64,000 bases of DNA, from assembly GCF_003054055.1 (NCBI RefSeq), contig NZ_QBKI01000004.1, positions 372,001 through 436,000 of the forward strand. Reading direction: 5' to 3'. Numbering within the stretch: the stretch's first letter is position 1; each line of letters opens with the position of its first letter. The stretch is from Pontibacter mucosus (GTDB lineage: Bacteria > Bacteroidota > Bacteroidia > Cytophagales > Hymenobacteraceae). Below the pieces are notes generated by a model, which ran no database searches, was not told where the DNA came from, and saw only the letters and a list, made by a program, of their open reading frames with translations. Both the position numbers and the translations under genes were made by a program. This document shows, one piece after another, positions 42,563 to 52,400 of this stretch.

Positions 42563-43660
42563 ATGCAAAATACTTTAATCATACTTGGGTTTGTTTTCTC
42601 CCTTTTCTCCTTTCTTCCCCTTATATCATCGCCCCTTTGGTGGATACGGATACTCGATTTCCCGCGACTGCACATAGCTATTCTGCTCACGCTGGTACTG
42701 GTGGCCTATGCCGCCCTGTATGGCGTGCAGGATATTGGCGATGGCCTGATGCTGCTGGTATGGGTGGTTGCCCTGGTCAACGAGCTGCGCTTTATCATCC
42801 ACTTCACGCCACTGGTAAAGGTGGAGGCGCTGCGCACTGAACACAAGACACCGGCCAATGCCTTCACGATGATGATCTCCAACGTGCGGATGGTGAACCG
42901 GGAGTATGACAGGTTTCTAAAGCTTGTACAGGAAGTACACCCTGACATGCTGATCATGAACGAGCCTGACCAGGCCTGGCACGACCATGTGTGTAAAGTG
43001 CTCGACAAGCACTACCCCTACTCTATCAAAAAGCCGCTGGACAACACCTACGGCATGCTCTTCTGGAGCAAACTGAAACTGCACGAATCCGAAATCAGGT
43101 TTATGGTGGAGGACGACATTCCCTCGTTTTATACTTGCGTAGAGCTGCCCTCCGGCGATAAGTTCAGCCTGTTTACGGTGCACCCGCAGCCACCGCGCCT
43201 GATGCTGAACACTGAGACCCGCGAGGCAGAGTTGCTGCTGGTGGCCAAGCAGGCTAAAAAAGTGTCCCACCCTGCCGTGGTGGCCGGCGACCTGAACGAT
43301 GTGGCCTGGTCTAATACGACGAAGCTGTTTAAGGAGATAAGCGGTTTGATTGACCCGCGCGTGGGCCGGGGCTTTTACAACACCTACAATGCCCACATCC
43401 CCATCTTCCGCTACCCCCTGGACCACGTGTTTTACGACCCGGCCTTCCGGCTGGTGAGTTTGCGGCGCCTGCCTGCGTTTGGCTCAGACCACTTCCCGAT
43501 GCTGGTGACGCTAAACTATGAACCGCACCGGGAGCACGAGCAGGAGCACCCGCGGGCCGACCAGGAGGATAAGCAGGAGGCCAATGAGCTGATACAGGAA
43601 GGTTTGGAGAAAGGAGAAGAGCGCAGCCAGGAAAAGCAAAACGGTCCCCGCGCCAAATAA
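42563..43660 (+). CDS. Membrane-anchored endonuclease/exonuclease/phosphatase family protein
   Basis: A 365-aa protein with three N-terminal membrane helices (residues 4-25, 35-53, 58-78) and an EEP-fold domain facing the periplasm. Motifs: ISNVRMVN, the Glu near IMNEPDQAW, VVAGDLNDVAWS, PLDHVFYDP and FGSDHFPMLV. These supply the metal and His-Asp residues of the fold. The substrate (phosphodiester, phospholipid or sugar phosphate) cannot be read. The C-terminal 45 residues are very acidic and Gln-rich, likely disordered. A bidirectional terminator follows. Confidence 0.9.
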   Translation: MQNTLIILGFVFSLFSFLPLISSPLWWIRILDFPRLHIAILLTLVLVAYAALYGVQDIGDGLMLLVWVVALVNELRFIIHFTPLVKVEALRTEHKTPANAFTMMISNVRMVNREYDRFLKLVQEVHPDMLIMNEPDQAWHDHVCKVLDKHYPYSIKKPLDNTYGMLFWSKLKLHESEIRFMVEDDIPSFYTCVELPSGDKFSLFTVHPQPPRLMLNTETREAELLLVAKQAKKVSHPAVVAGDLNDVAWSNTTKLFKEISGLIDPRVGRGFYNTYNAHIPIFRYPLDHVFYDPAFRLVSLRRLPAFGSDHFPMLVTLNYEPHREHEQEHPRADQEDKQEANELIQEGLEKGEERSQEKQNGPRAK

Positions 43661-43688
43661 AAAACCCGCCCAGGCAAACCTGGGCGGG
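43661..43688. terminator. Terminator between the EEP gene and the convergent cold-shock gene
   Basis: A 10-bp stem CCCGCCCAGG/CCTGGGCGGG with loop CAAA. The T-run is on the minus side (TTTTTTATTT), so it best serves the cold-shock gene. Confidence 0.85.
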
Positions 43689-43730
43689 CAAAAGACTTTT
43701 ACAATGCCTTGCGGCTATTGGCAGCTATAC

Positions 43731-43922
43731 TTAGATTCTCTCTACGTTGATAGCGTTCAGACCTTTTTTACCATCTTTAAGCTCGTAAGATACACGGTCG
43801 TTCTCACGAACCTCATGCGTCAGACCAGTCTGGTGCACGAAGATGTCCTGATTCGTCTCATCATCAACGATAAAACCGAAACCTTTTGATACATTGAAGA
43901 ATTTTACTTTACCTGTCTTCAT
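43731..43922 (-). CDS. cspA: Cold-shock domain protein
   Basis: A 63-aa nucleic-acid-binding protein of the CspA family, acting as an RNA chaperone. RNP1 is KGFGFI (13-18) and RNP2 IFVHQ (27-31). All aromatic contact residues are there; length is normal. A perfect -7 promoter box lies at 43949-43956. It is divergent from the low-complexity protein at 44354, with 431 bases between. Confidence 0.97.
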   Translation of the reverse strand: MKTGKVKFFNVSKGFGFIVDDETNQDIFVHQTGLTHEVRENDRVSYELKDGKKGLNAINVERI

Positions 43923-43948
43923 TAGAATAAATAATTAATAAATATGAG

Positions 43949-43956
43949 CAAAGGTA
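43949..43956 (-). promoter_or_regulatory. Promoter -7 box of cspA
   Basis: On the minus strand the sequence reads TACCTTTG, an exact TAnnTTTG match. A CTTG lies 22 bases further upstream. The box is 27 bases before the ATG, so the transcript would have a short leader rather than a long cold-shock one. Confidence 0.55.
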
Positions 43957-44353
43957 AGTATAACTTCCGGATTCCTAGCAAGTATTCGACTAAATAAACA
44001 ACAAAAACATCATCAGGCACTTAGCCTTTCCCTGCTCCTACCAGTCTGCTTAGTGGCCTTATACTTTGCGCTGCCCCTGACGGGCGGCGGCTTTTCCCCT
44101 GCCGTTGCCCCGGCTAAAACCTGCGGCCTCAGAAAGAATGCACATCGATATAGTAATAACCATGTGCCCTATGGTTCGTATAGCTAAAACGTTCTGTTAC
44201 ACTTGAAAACCGCTATTATCACGGAAACTTTAAGGGTAACGGCAACATAAATCCAGCGCCGGATTTTTACTCCCGACGGTGTTGGAGCAGTGCAAGACAG
44301 GGAGGGAAACAAACTTATTTAACGTCAACTATAAACTCTAGGAGAACAGAACT
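43957..44353. other. Divergent intergenic region between cspA and the low-complexity gene
   Basis: About 400 bases with one plain TATACTT word (about 44060) and no gene. The start region of the right-hand gene has AGGAGAACAGAACTATG, a fair ribosome-binding site. No RNA element is recognised. Confidence 0.45.
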
Positions 44354-46150
44354 ATGAAAGACACTGAGAAAAATCAGAGCACGGATCAGAATTCCAACCT
44401 GTCAGGCAGCTCCTCCAGCAGCATGACACCAAGCTCTTCCAGCTCATCGGGCAGCATGTCCGGCACATCGAGCGGCAGCTCCACTACAACAGGCAGCTCC
44501 AGCTCCACCCCTAAGAGCGGCAGCTCTTCCAGCAAGACAACCGGCTCAACCAGCAAGTCTTCTACTACAAAAGCCAAGTCTGGCTCTACCTCCAAAAAAG
44601 AAGGCAAGTCCACCAGCAGCACATCAGGTAAATCCGGCAGCACTGATTCCATGTCAGGCAGCTCCGATACGTCATCAGACCGCAACAGAAACCTCTCCGA
44701 CCAGGGCAACTATGGCTCCATGTCGAGCGGCTCTTCGCAGAGTTTCCAAGGCTCCGGCCAGGGCATGAACCAGGACTGGAATAGCCAGAACCAGGGCCAA
44801 GGCCAAGACTGGAACAGGGGCCAGCAAGGGTACGGCAGCCAGGGGGGCTATGGGTACGGGTCGCAGCACGGTAATTACGGAGGCCAGAGCGGCTACGGTT
44901 ACCAGGGCGATTACGGCTCGCAGAGCAACTACGGCAGCCAGGGCTCCCAGGGTGGTTATGGATCGCAAGGCAGTTATGGCGCCTCCCAGCAAGGAGGCTG
45001 GGGCTCTCAGGGAGGCTATAACTATGGCAACCAGGGCGGCATGGAAGGCAACCGCATGCGCTCCCAGGACCAGTACTCCAGCGATATGTACGGCAGCCGC
45101 GGCGGCATGCAGGGCGGCTACCAGGACCGTGAAGGCGACTTCCAGGGTGGCTACGGTGTGATGAACGACCAGGGCGGCATGGGCCGCTACAACCAGCAGA
45201 GCGGCATGGGCGGCTACGGCAGCCAGGGCCGTTACGGCTCGCAGGGTGGCTACGGCTCTTCCTCGCAGGAGCGTGGCATGCAAGGCAGCCAGGGCAGCGG
45301 TAGCTACGGCTCCGGCATGTCAGGATCATCAGGCAGAAGCGGCGGCTACGGCCAAAGCAGCGGCCAGGGCCATCAGCAGAGCTACGGCCAGGGCGACTAT
45401 GGCCAGCGCATGGGCTACGGACAGCAGAGCGGCTATGGCAGCAGCCAGGGGGGCTATGGTTCCAACTCAGGCATGTCGGGCAGAGGCAGCAGCGGTATGC
45501 AGGGCGGCTACGGCGACAGAGACCGCTACGGTTCTATGGGCTATGGCTCCAGCAGAGGCATGAGCGAGTACGACAGAGACGACCGCGGCTCTCAGCGCGG
45601 CTGGGATTCCCAGAGCTCTATGCAGGGCGGCTACGGCAGCCAGGGAGGCTATGGCTCCAGAGGCGGCTCTTATAACGATGAGTATCGCTCCGGCCGCTAT
45701 GGCTCTCAGGGCAGCGACTACGGCCAGCAGGACTACGGCAGAGGCGGCAGCTATGGCTCGTCTTCCTCTTACGGCAGGTCCTCTTCCGATAGAGACAGAG
45801 GCGGCTACGGCGACAGCAACTATAGCAGCGGCATGAGCGGTGGCTATGGGTACGGCTCAGGCAGCGGCATGCAGGGCGGCTACGGGGGCTCGTCAAGAAG
45901 CGGCATGGGCAGTGGCTCTAGCCAAGGCGACTCCGGCCGTTACGGGCAGAGCGGCTATACTGCCGGCGGGTATGGCCAGGGAGGCTACGGCGGAGACGAG
46001 AGCCGCTATGGGTCCATGGACAGCAGAACATCGTACTACAGCGATAACCGTGGCTCAAGCTCGCGTGAGAACTTCCGCAACCAGGACGACTCTGACAGAG
46101 ATCAGTTCCAGACACGCCGCAGCGACCGTTACCGTAACCTGGATGAATAG
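44354..46150 (+). CDS. Gly/Tyr/Ser/Gln-rich low-complexity (prion-like) protein
   Basis: A 598-aa protein with no globular domain and no signal peptide. Residues 1-110 are Ser/Thr/Lys-rich with runs of serine. Residues 120-560 consist of imperfect GYGSQGGYGS, RGG, GMQGGYG and SGYG units: tyrosines spaced by Gly, Ser and Gln, with Arg-Gly and Asp-Arg pairs mixed in. The last 35 residues are charged (RENFRNQDDSDRDQFQTRRSDRYRNLDE). Composition is close to that of the FUS/EWS N-terminal domains, which condense into droplets. The frame is open throughout and a ribosome-binding site (AGGAGAACAG) and terminator frame it, so it is a real gene. It neighbours a cold-shock RNA chaperone. Function unknown; RNA- or stress-related condensation is inference. 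Confidence 0.85.
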   Translation: MKDTEKNQSTDQNSNLSGSSSSSMTPSSSSSSGSMSGTSSGSSTTTGSSSSTPKSGSSSSKTTGSTSKSSTTKAKSGSTSKKEGKSTSSTSGKSGSTDSMSGSSDTSSDRNRNLSDQGNYGSMSSGSSQSFQGSGQGMNQDWNSQNQGQGQDWNRGQQGYGSQGGYGYGSQHGNYGGQSGYGYQGDYGSQSNYGSQGSQGGYGSQGSYGASQQGGWGSQGGYNYGNQGGMEGNRMRSQDQYSSDMYGSRGGMQGGYQDREGDFQGGYGVMNDQGGMGRYNQQSGMGGYGSQGRYGSQGGYGSSSQERGMQGSQGSGSYGSGMSGSSGRSGGYGQSSGQGHQQSYGQGDYGQRMGYGQQSGYGSSQGGYGSNSGMSGRGSSGMQGGYGDRDRYGSMGYGSSRGMSEYDRDDRGSQRGWDSQSSMQGGYGSQGGYGSRGGSYNDEYRSGRYGSQGSDYGQQDYGRGGSYGSSSSYGRSSSDRDRGGYGDSNYSSGMSGGYGYGSGSGMQGGYGGSSRSGMGSGSSQGDSGRYGQSGYTAGGYGQGGYGGDESRYGSMDSRTSYYSDNRGSSSRENFRNQDDSDRDQFQTRRSDRYRNLDE

Positions 46151-46168
46151 CAATAGCTAAACCAGCAT

Positions 46169-46205
46169 AAAAATCCCCTCCTGATACTTTCAGGAGGGGA
46201 TTTTT
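46169..46205 (+). terminator. Terminator of the low-complexity gene
   Basis: AAAAATCCCCTCCTG pairs with CAGGAGGGGATTTTT around ATACTTT. Confidence 0.9.
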
Positions 46206-46242
46206 ATTTTTACAGTTATGATGCTCCGTTAAAGTATAAATC

Positions 46243-47118
46243 TTACACAAAGCAATCCCGGTGGTCTTGCAGAAACTGGCGCATGGTGTGCGGCTTACGG
46301 CCCACGATTTTCTCCACCGTGTCAGTGGTTTGGGTAAGCTTGCCTTCCTTTTGCAGCGTGTAAAGCTCCACCATGGCATTAGCCATAGCGTCGGGCATGC
46401 CGGTGCCGGTCATCCCCTGCTTTATGGCGGCTTCCGTTAGGTCAATGTAGTCTACCTGTTTGCCAGTTACCTCGCTTAGCAGTTGCGCCACCTCGTAATT
46501 GGACAGCGCCTCCGGACCGGTTATGTCATATGCCTTGCCTTCGTGGCCCTCGCCGGTTAGCGCTTCTACTGCTACGGCGGCAATGTCGCGGGCGTCAACC
46601 AGGCTCATCTTTCCATCCCCGGTGGCACCATAGAACCTGCCCTCCTCCTTTATACTTTCTGCGTTATAGTTCACGTAGTTTTGCATAAAGGTGATAGGTC
46701 GCAGGAAAGTATAGCTGATGCCGCTGTCCTCGAGGTACTGCTCCACCTCGCGGTGCCATTGGCCTAGTTGCAGGCCTGGTTTGGCATCGGCCCCGATAAC
46801 GGATAGCTTCACGATGTGCTTTACGCCTGCCTTCTTGGCTTCATCTACCAGTGTTTTAGCCATTTGTACCTGGTCCAGGGCAAATGGGGTGAGCAGGAAC
46901 ACTTTGTCCACGTGCGTAAAGGCGGCATGCAAAGAATCGGGATCCTCAAAGTCCATCTCCACGATCTCCACACCCGGCAGGCGTTTCAGGTTCTCGCCTT
47001 TAATAATAGAGTGCACCCCGGCCCTCACCCGTATGTCGCCATCCAGCATGGAGAGTTGCTTTACCACCTCGCGCCCGACTGTGCCTGTAGCACCTGTTAC
47101 TAATATTGTTGTGTGCAT
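46243..47118 (-). CDS. NmrA-like NAD(P)-binding oxidoreductase
   Basis: A 291-aa Rossmann protein. The dinucleotide-binding motif ILVTGATGTVGREVV is at the N-terminus. It lacks the SDR Tyr-x3-Lys pair in the usual place, as in NmrA and quinone-reductase-like relatives. Other segments: VFLLTPFALDQV, HIVKLSVIGADA, ISYTFLRPITFMQNY, DARDIAAVAVEAL. It may reduce quinones or sense the NADP redox state. Monocistronic. Confidence 0.9.
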   Translation of the reverse strand: MHTTILVTGATGTVGREVVKQLSMLDGDIRVRAGVHSIIKGENLKRLPGVEIVEMDFEDPDSLHAAFTHVDKVFLLTPFALDQVQMAKTLVDEAKKAGVKHIVKLSVIGADAKPGLQLGQWHREVEQYLEDSGISYTFLRPITFMQNYVNYNAESIKEEGRFYGATGDGKMSLVDARDIAAVAVEALTGEGHEGKAYDITGPEALSNYEVAQLLSEVTGKQVDYIDLTEAAIKQGMTGTGMPDAMANAMVELYTLQKEGKLTQTTDTVEKIVGRKPHTMRQFLQDHRDCFV

Positions 47119-47216
47119 AGTTTTATTCTGATGTAGTATACTCCTACTACGGCTGAAAACAGGTTGTTGATTGGTAAATGTTGCCAGCCATATGTATTTA
47201 TACTTTCCCGGCAGCC

Positions 47217-48059
47217 TTACCTCCTAAGCGAGAGCCGGAATACCTTGCCGTTTTCGTTGGTGAGGAGGAGTTGGTTATTTGAAGTATAAAGGATGGCCTC
47301 GGCCTGCCCGGTTCTGCCTACCTTCAGGCAGTAGTGTTTACCGCTGAGGTTGATGTTGCCGTTTTGAACCTCAAACAAGTATACTTTGCCGTAACCAAGT
47401 ATGGCAAACTGGCGCTGGTCCGGGGAGAGGGCAGCAGAGGTAGTCATGGCCTTGACGGGCAGCTGCTCCTGCAGCCTGGCCACAGCGGTGCCGGGCTTGG
47501 CGGGCAAAGTATAAAGCTTGAGTTGCTTGTCTTTGCCCCTGCTCTTGGTGAAGAGGTAGAGCGAATCCTGGTGATAGAAAAAGGCCTCCAGGTCGAAGTG
47601 CAGGTTGTTTTTATCCGGCGGAAAGGCGGTCTGGTCCTCAAAAGAGAAGTATAAAGTACCTTCCAACGTATGGTTTTGCCTACTCAGGATGTGGATTTGC
47701 AGATCTTTCCGCTTATTCGCATTGTTGCCGAAGTCGCCGATGTATACGTGGTCCTCGCTCTCAGCCAAATCTTCCCAATCACGGTTCTGCAGCTCCAGCG
47801 GCAATGTTTGCAGCAGTTCGCCACTCAGATTAACCCGGTACAATTCGGCAGGCGTGCCGCCGTCGCCGTGCGTCCAGAAGGTGCTGTCGGGGGCGTGGGC
47901 CAGGCCGGAGCTTTCCTGTATCTGCTTGTCCAGCCGCGCCACCCGCTCCAGTTTATAGGTAAAATCCGGCTTCTCGAAACCGCCGCCGCGCCTGTCGGGT
48001 CCGCAGCCGCAGAAGAGGGTTTGTAGGTAGATGTAAGCAGTGAAGACTTTGTAGAGCAA
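47217..48059 (-). CDS. Probable exported beta-propeller-like protein
   Basis: A 280-aa protein with no ATG near its start; TTG 48059 gives a hydrophobic N-terminus (VFTAYIYLQTLFCGCG) that resembles a lipoprotein signal, with a stop codon a few codons upstream. The body contains propeller-like strands: IQESSGLAHAPDSTFWTHGDGGTPAELYRVNLSG, DWEDLAESEDHVYIGDFGNNANKR, FDLEAFFYHQDSLYLFTKSRG. SSGLA, DWEDLA and YIGDFGNN are typical of such secreted Bacteroidota proteins. Function unknown. The start and the lipoprotein call are uncertain. Confidence 0.75.
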   Translation of the reverse strand: MLYKVFTAYIYLQTLFCGCGPDRRGGGFEKPDFTYKLERVARLDKQIQESSGLAHAPDSTFWTHGDGGTPAELYRVNLSGELLQTLPLELQNRDWEDLAESEDHVYIGDFGNNANKRKDLQIHILSRQNHTLEGTLYFSFEDQTAFPPDKNNLHFDLEAFFYHQDSLYLFTKSRGKDKQLKLYTLPAKPGTAVARLQEQLPVKAMTTSAALSPDQRQFAILGYGKVYLFEVQNGNINLSGKHYCLKVGRTGQAEAILYTSNNQLLLTNENGKVFRLSLRR

Positions 48060-48375
48060 GGCTTGGGAGTTAGAGAGTTAGAGGGTTTGGGAGTTAAAGA
48101 GTTCAGTTAGAAAGTTAGAAAGCCAGAAGGTTAAAAAGTTAGAAAGTTTGTACGGGTTAAAGTATGGAAAGTATAAAAGTATTCAGCTCCTGCGCAGCCG
48201 TCCGATTCTCTATTTAAAACATCTCCAGCGCAAGCGCCCACCCATGCAGGAAAGTATAGTTTAGCAGGCCTAACAGCTTTCTAACATTCTGCCCCCTTTC
48301 CAAGCAGCCCTGTTATTAATAACAATATCTGAATATTTACTTTCTTTGCAGCCTATAGTTCACCTAACGCTTTCT
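48060..48375. repeat. Intergenic region with degenerate GTTAGAAA-type short repeats
   Basis: From 48066 to 48150 units such as GGGAGTTAGAGAGTTAGAG and GTTAGAAAGTTAGAAAG recur with changes, a 7-9-base degenerate array. Further right is a short CCAGCGCAAGCGC palindrome-like block (48230). There is no gene. Confidence 0.6.
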
Positions 48376-49497
48376 ATGAGAATAAATTTACTTTGCCTGT
48401 TTCTTTTACCTCTTGCTTTTAACTCACTTGCACAAAATCCGCTTCAACGAACCATCTCGCTTAAGAGAGTTGGAAGCGACAGCCTCCACATTCCTTTTAA
48501 CGCTAACTATCATCTGACAGAGGACAGTTGCGCCCTGATAACAAGGCAGGCGCGCTATAACATGCAGCAGCGTTTTTTCTACGGTAAATTTAAAGACATC
48601 AGCCGCCAGGACACAAGCTTGGTACTGGCAGAAGGCTTTTACAACGCTAACGGCCTAATACACGGAAGCTTTGTCTCTTACTACCTTAACGGCAAGCTGC
48701 AAGCCCGCGGCAGCTATAAAGAAGGGCAGCCCGACGGGGAGTGGCAGCTGTTTTACGACTCCGGCAATCCCAAGTTAACGTTTACGGCAGCAGACGGACG
48801 GCTTACCGTAAAAGAGGCCTGGAATGAGGACGGCGCTAAAGTGGTAGACAACGGCACCGGAAACTACCAGGCACGCCAAGGCTTAATTATCTGGACAGGA
48901 AAGCTTCTAGAAGGCAACCCCGACGGCACTTGGGTAGCCACCTCGCATCTTGACAGGTCTAACAAAACGATGGCCACTGAGAAGTTTAAGAATGGCAAAT
49001 TTCTGAAAGGGACCGGCCCGCTTGGCAGCTATACCGACGCCTCCCGCATCGTATGGTTTGATAAAGCGATACTGCCTTTTCTAACGGCCCAGGACATGCT
49101 TATTTCCTCAACTCCTTGCCATGTCCCAGCTCGCACGCAAATTGTGGGCGTTCAATATAAACACGGTCCGGGTGGGTACAACGAAGAAATCAAAAAAGCT
49201 GTTGGTGCCTACCTACGCAATATTGACTTAAAGCCTTATGAGAACGAGCTTCACCTAGAAGGAGAGGTATCCGAAGAAGGAAAGCTGGTAAACTTCCGAT
49301 ACAAAATTGCTTTTAGCGATAAAATTGCAACCGGTTTGATGAGAGTGCTGGCCAAGCTTCCTGCGTTAGAACCGGCTCTTGCTGATGGCAAACCTATCCG
49401 CCAAGGGTTTAAAATCTCGTTTAAGTTTTACGAAGGGGTATACAGTTTCAACTACCAGTTTCTCCCCATCAGGCTTACTCAACCTCAGGCTTTATAA
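48376..49497 (+). CDS. Exported MORN/YwqK-like repeat protein
   Basis: A 373-aa precursor; start ATG 48376 gives a signal peptide (NLLCLFLLPLAFNSLAQ). Residues 85-190 hold MORN/YwqK-type repeats: YNANGLIHGSFVSYYLNGKLQARGSYKEGQPDGEWQLFYDSGNPKLTFT. A C-terminal part resembles a TonB/energy-transduction domain (PYENELHLEGEVSEEGKLVNFRY, LPALEPALADGKPIRQGFKISFKF). The combination is common in Bacteroidota; the role is unknown. It overlaps the convergent helicase gene by 23 bases. Confidence 0.85.
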   Translation: MRINLLCLFLLPLAFNSLAQNPLQRTISLKRVGSDSLHIPFNANYHLTEDSCALITRQARYNMQQRFFYGKFKDISRQDTSLVLAEGFYNANGLIHGSFVSYYLNGKLQARGSYKEGQPDGEWQLFYDSGNPKLTFTAADGRLTVKEAWNEDGAKVVDNGTGNYQARQGLIIWTGKLLEGNPDGTWVATSHLDRSNKTMATEKFKNGKFLKGTGPLGSYTDASRIVWFDKAILPFLTAQDMLISSTPCHVPARTQIVGVQYKHGPGGYNEEIKKAVGAYLRNIDLKPYENELHLEGEVSEEGKLVNFRYKIAFSDKIATGLMRVLAKLPALEPALADGKPIRQGFKISFKFYEGVYSFNYQFLPIRLTQPQAL

Positions 49498-52400
49498 CTC
49501 CCAAACGCTCTCGCTCTATAACTTCCCCGGGTTTTTCCCAAAATTGGCGGCTGTAAATGCGCTTGTAGGGCCAGTGGCGCTGGCGCAGCAGTAGCGGAAT
49601 ATCGGCATGCGTGTGGCGAACCGAGAGGGCGCTGAAGTATAAGTCGTCGTCGGTGAGCACCACGCCCTGGTAGGTTGATTCCTTTACCACTGTCAGGTCG
49701 GCGAAGGGGACTTCGGGCTTTAGGTGCGGTACCTGTTGGGCGAGTAGTTCTTTTAGCAGCGGCACCTGCGGCGGTATGCTTTCCTGCTTCGGCTCATACT
49801 CAAAATAGCGGCGGCTGACCTGCTGCGCATAGTGCAGGTACTCTTTCAGGAGCTTTGGCCCGGCGTGCGTGTTATGCTCCACCTGCAGCTGCTCTGCCCG
49901 GATGCTGCTGACGACCACCACCTGTTGCTTGGCGCGGGTTACAGCCACGTTCAATCGGTTCTCGCCCCCGCTCTGGTTTAGGCTGCCGAACTGCATGGCC
50001 ATTTTACCCTTATCGTCTGGCGCGTAGCCCACCGACAGGATGATTACCTCCTTTTCATCACCCTGGATGTTCTCGATGTTCTTCACCAGCACCGTAGTGG
50101 GTATGGTGATGTTTTGCTGCTGGGCCGCTTCCTCCAGCAGGTCCTGCACCAGCATCTGCTGGTTGTAGTTGAAGGTAATCACGCCCAGCTCTTCCTGCCC
50201 GGCCTGCAGGTACTGTAGCACCAACTCCACCACGCGCTGCGCCTCGGCTAGGTTCTGGTTATCCTGCCATAGTCCGTGCACCTTTACAAAGGTGATGGCC
50301 GGCTGACGCGCGTTCGCGTCCTGCAGCTCGGGTATCAGCTCCAGCTTGTTTTGGTAGAAGTAGCGGTTGGAGAACTCGATAAGCTCGGGATAGCGGCTGC
50401 GGTAGTGCTGGGTAAGCATGGTCTGCGGCAAGTATAAACCGCATAACTCCAGCAAGGATTCGGCCGACAGCTCCTCCACTTCATCCTCGCCCTCCGCTCC
50501 GTTCCAGCGGGCACGGTAAATGTCGGAGGGCTTGAGCTGCTGCGCGTCGCCGGCCACCACCACCTGCTTGCCGCGCAGCATGGCCGGGATGCCGGTTTCG
50601 GCATAACACTGCGAGGCCTCGTCAAAAATCACCAGGTCAAAACACCGCTCCAGCGGCAACACCGCCGACACCGTCTCGGGCGAAGCCAGCCAACAAGGCA
50701 CCAGGTCCAGCATCTCTTCAGAGAACAAGGAAAACAGCTTACGCAGCGGGTAGAGGCTGCGCTTTTTGCTCACCTGCGCATGCAGGCGGCGGTAAGTGAC
50801 CGGGTTACCCAAGCGGTTGAGCTCGATGTCCTTGTACGCCTGTTCCCTGAGCCGCGACAGCACGATTTCCTGGCTTAGCTCCTGCTTTTGCTGCAAGAGT
50901 AACTGCAGCTCTTCCTCCAGCCGTTCCAATTCACCGTTACTGGGCATGCGTAGCTCCGGATGCCGCCCCTCCAGCTCGTGCAGCCAGGCCAGGTAGAGGC
51001 TGTTGAGCAAGAGCGCCTCGCCCTCCTCGGCCGTTTTGATAGGTTGCTCCAGCAGCAGCTCGGCTACCTTTCGCTCCGGTCCGGTGAAGGAGGTCAGCAA
51101 GGCGTCAAAAGCCACCAAGGGCTCAAACACCTCCGGCAGCTCCTCTAGCAGGTCTTGTTGATACTTTTCGTCCTTTATGAGCCGTGAGATTTGCCCTTCT
51201 GTGAGCCATTGCAGCCAATGTTTATACTTTGTTTCAGCCTCGTTTATACTTTGCGAGAGCGCCTGCAAGTGCTCGGGCAGCTGCACCAAACTCAACAGCT
51301 TTTCGTGCAGCACCTGCTCCTGGTGCAACTGGCGCAGCAGCTTGTGGGCCTGGATGGCGTCCTCCAAGGCCTTTAGCTTTTGCAGTACCTCGCTGGGATG
51401 CTGGGTAATCTTCAGGCCCAATTTTATCTGTTGGTTGATGCCCTGCATCAGATCCACGGCTTGCTGGCGCAGCTCCAGGCGCCGCTGCAGCTCGCCCACA
51501 CCCGCCGCATCCAGCTCCAGCTTATACTTGGCCAGCGCCTTTTTCAGCAGCTGCTTCTCGGGGGCAAAGGCCCAGGTTAGGCGGCCCAATAGCTGCTTTT
51601 GCTGCTCCTCATACCTGGCTACGGCAGATTTAACCGAAACCAAATCCTCTGTGGCAATGGCCGCGTCCGGCGCCGGGCAAACTAAGTATAATTCCTTTAG
51701 TTGCAGCACCTGCTGCTGTAGCTCCTTCGGCTCTGCCTGTTGCTGCAGCAAGGGCCAAAGCGCGTGCTCTACCTCCTCCTGCCCCAGCAGCTCCTGCAGC
51801 CGGGTAATTTCCGCTAAGGCGGAAGTATAGGTAGGCAATTCCTCCAGTGAGAACGGATAGCCGCTCAGGTCGTTTATACTTTGTTGCAGGTTGGCGTACT
51901 CCTCCGGCAAGGCTTCGATGACCCGCGCCAGCTCCTGCCGCTCCTGGAAAGTATAGCTTTCCATACTGCGGCGCTCCTTCCACACAAACTCCTCCTTTTG
52001 CCAGGGAATGGCTTTCTCTAAATACTGGCGCAGGCGCGGCAGAAACTCCGTTACGGTCTCGGCTGTCAGGTTTTTAAAGTATGGCGTGAGCGGGATGTGC
52101 GGTTGTTGCAGGCTGCTGCGCAAGTATAACTCTTTGGGCGACCAGCCGCAGCGGCTCATGTCGAAGAGGGCGGTTTTGAAAGCTTGCAGCTTCTCCAGGT
52201 TTTTGTTGATGCCACGGCTCACTTCCAGAAACGTGCGGTCGGTGTAGATGCTGTTGAGCGCCAGGTTCTGCTTTTTATACTCGTCCAGCCGGTCTATCTG
52301 TTCGCGCAGCTGGTTGAAAATGGCTTTGCGGTCGGCGTTGATGTCGTGCACGAGGGCGGCGAAAGCACCCAGCCCCTGCCGCGAAAGCCGCTGGTGCACC

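Noticed and set aside
44675..45329. Open frames on the minus strand and in other phases across the Gly/Tyr-rich gene
   Set aside because: They arise because the repeated GGC/TAC/AGC codons avoid stops in several frames. Only the plus-strand frame from 44354 has a start region and terminator of its own.
44850..45900. Possible CRISPR or minisatellite array
   Set aside because: The repeats are of variable length, in one continuous reading frame, and follow codon phase (GGC TAC GGC AGC). They encode protein, not spacers.
48066..48150. CRISPR-like short repeats
   Set aside because: Units are 7-9 bases, degenerate and without spacers; a microsatellite explains them better.
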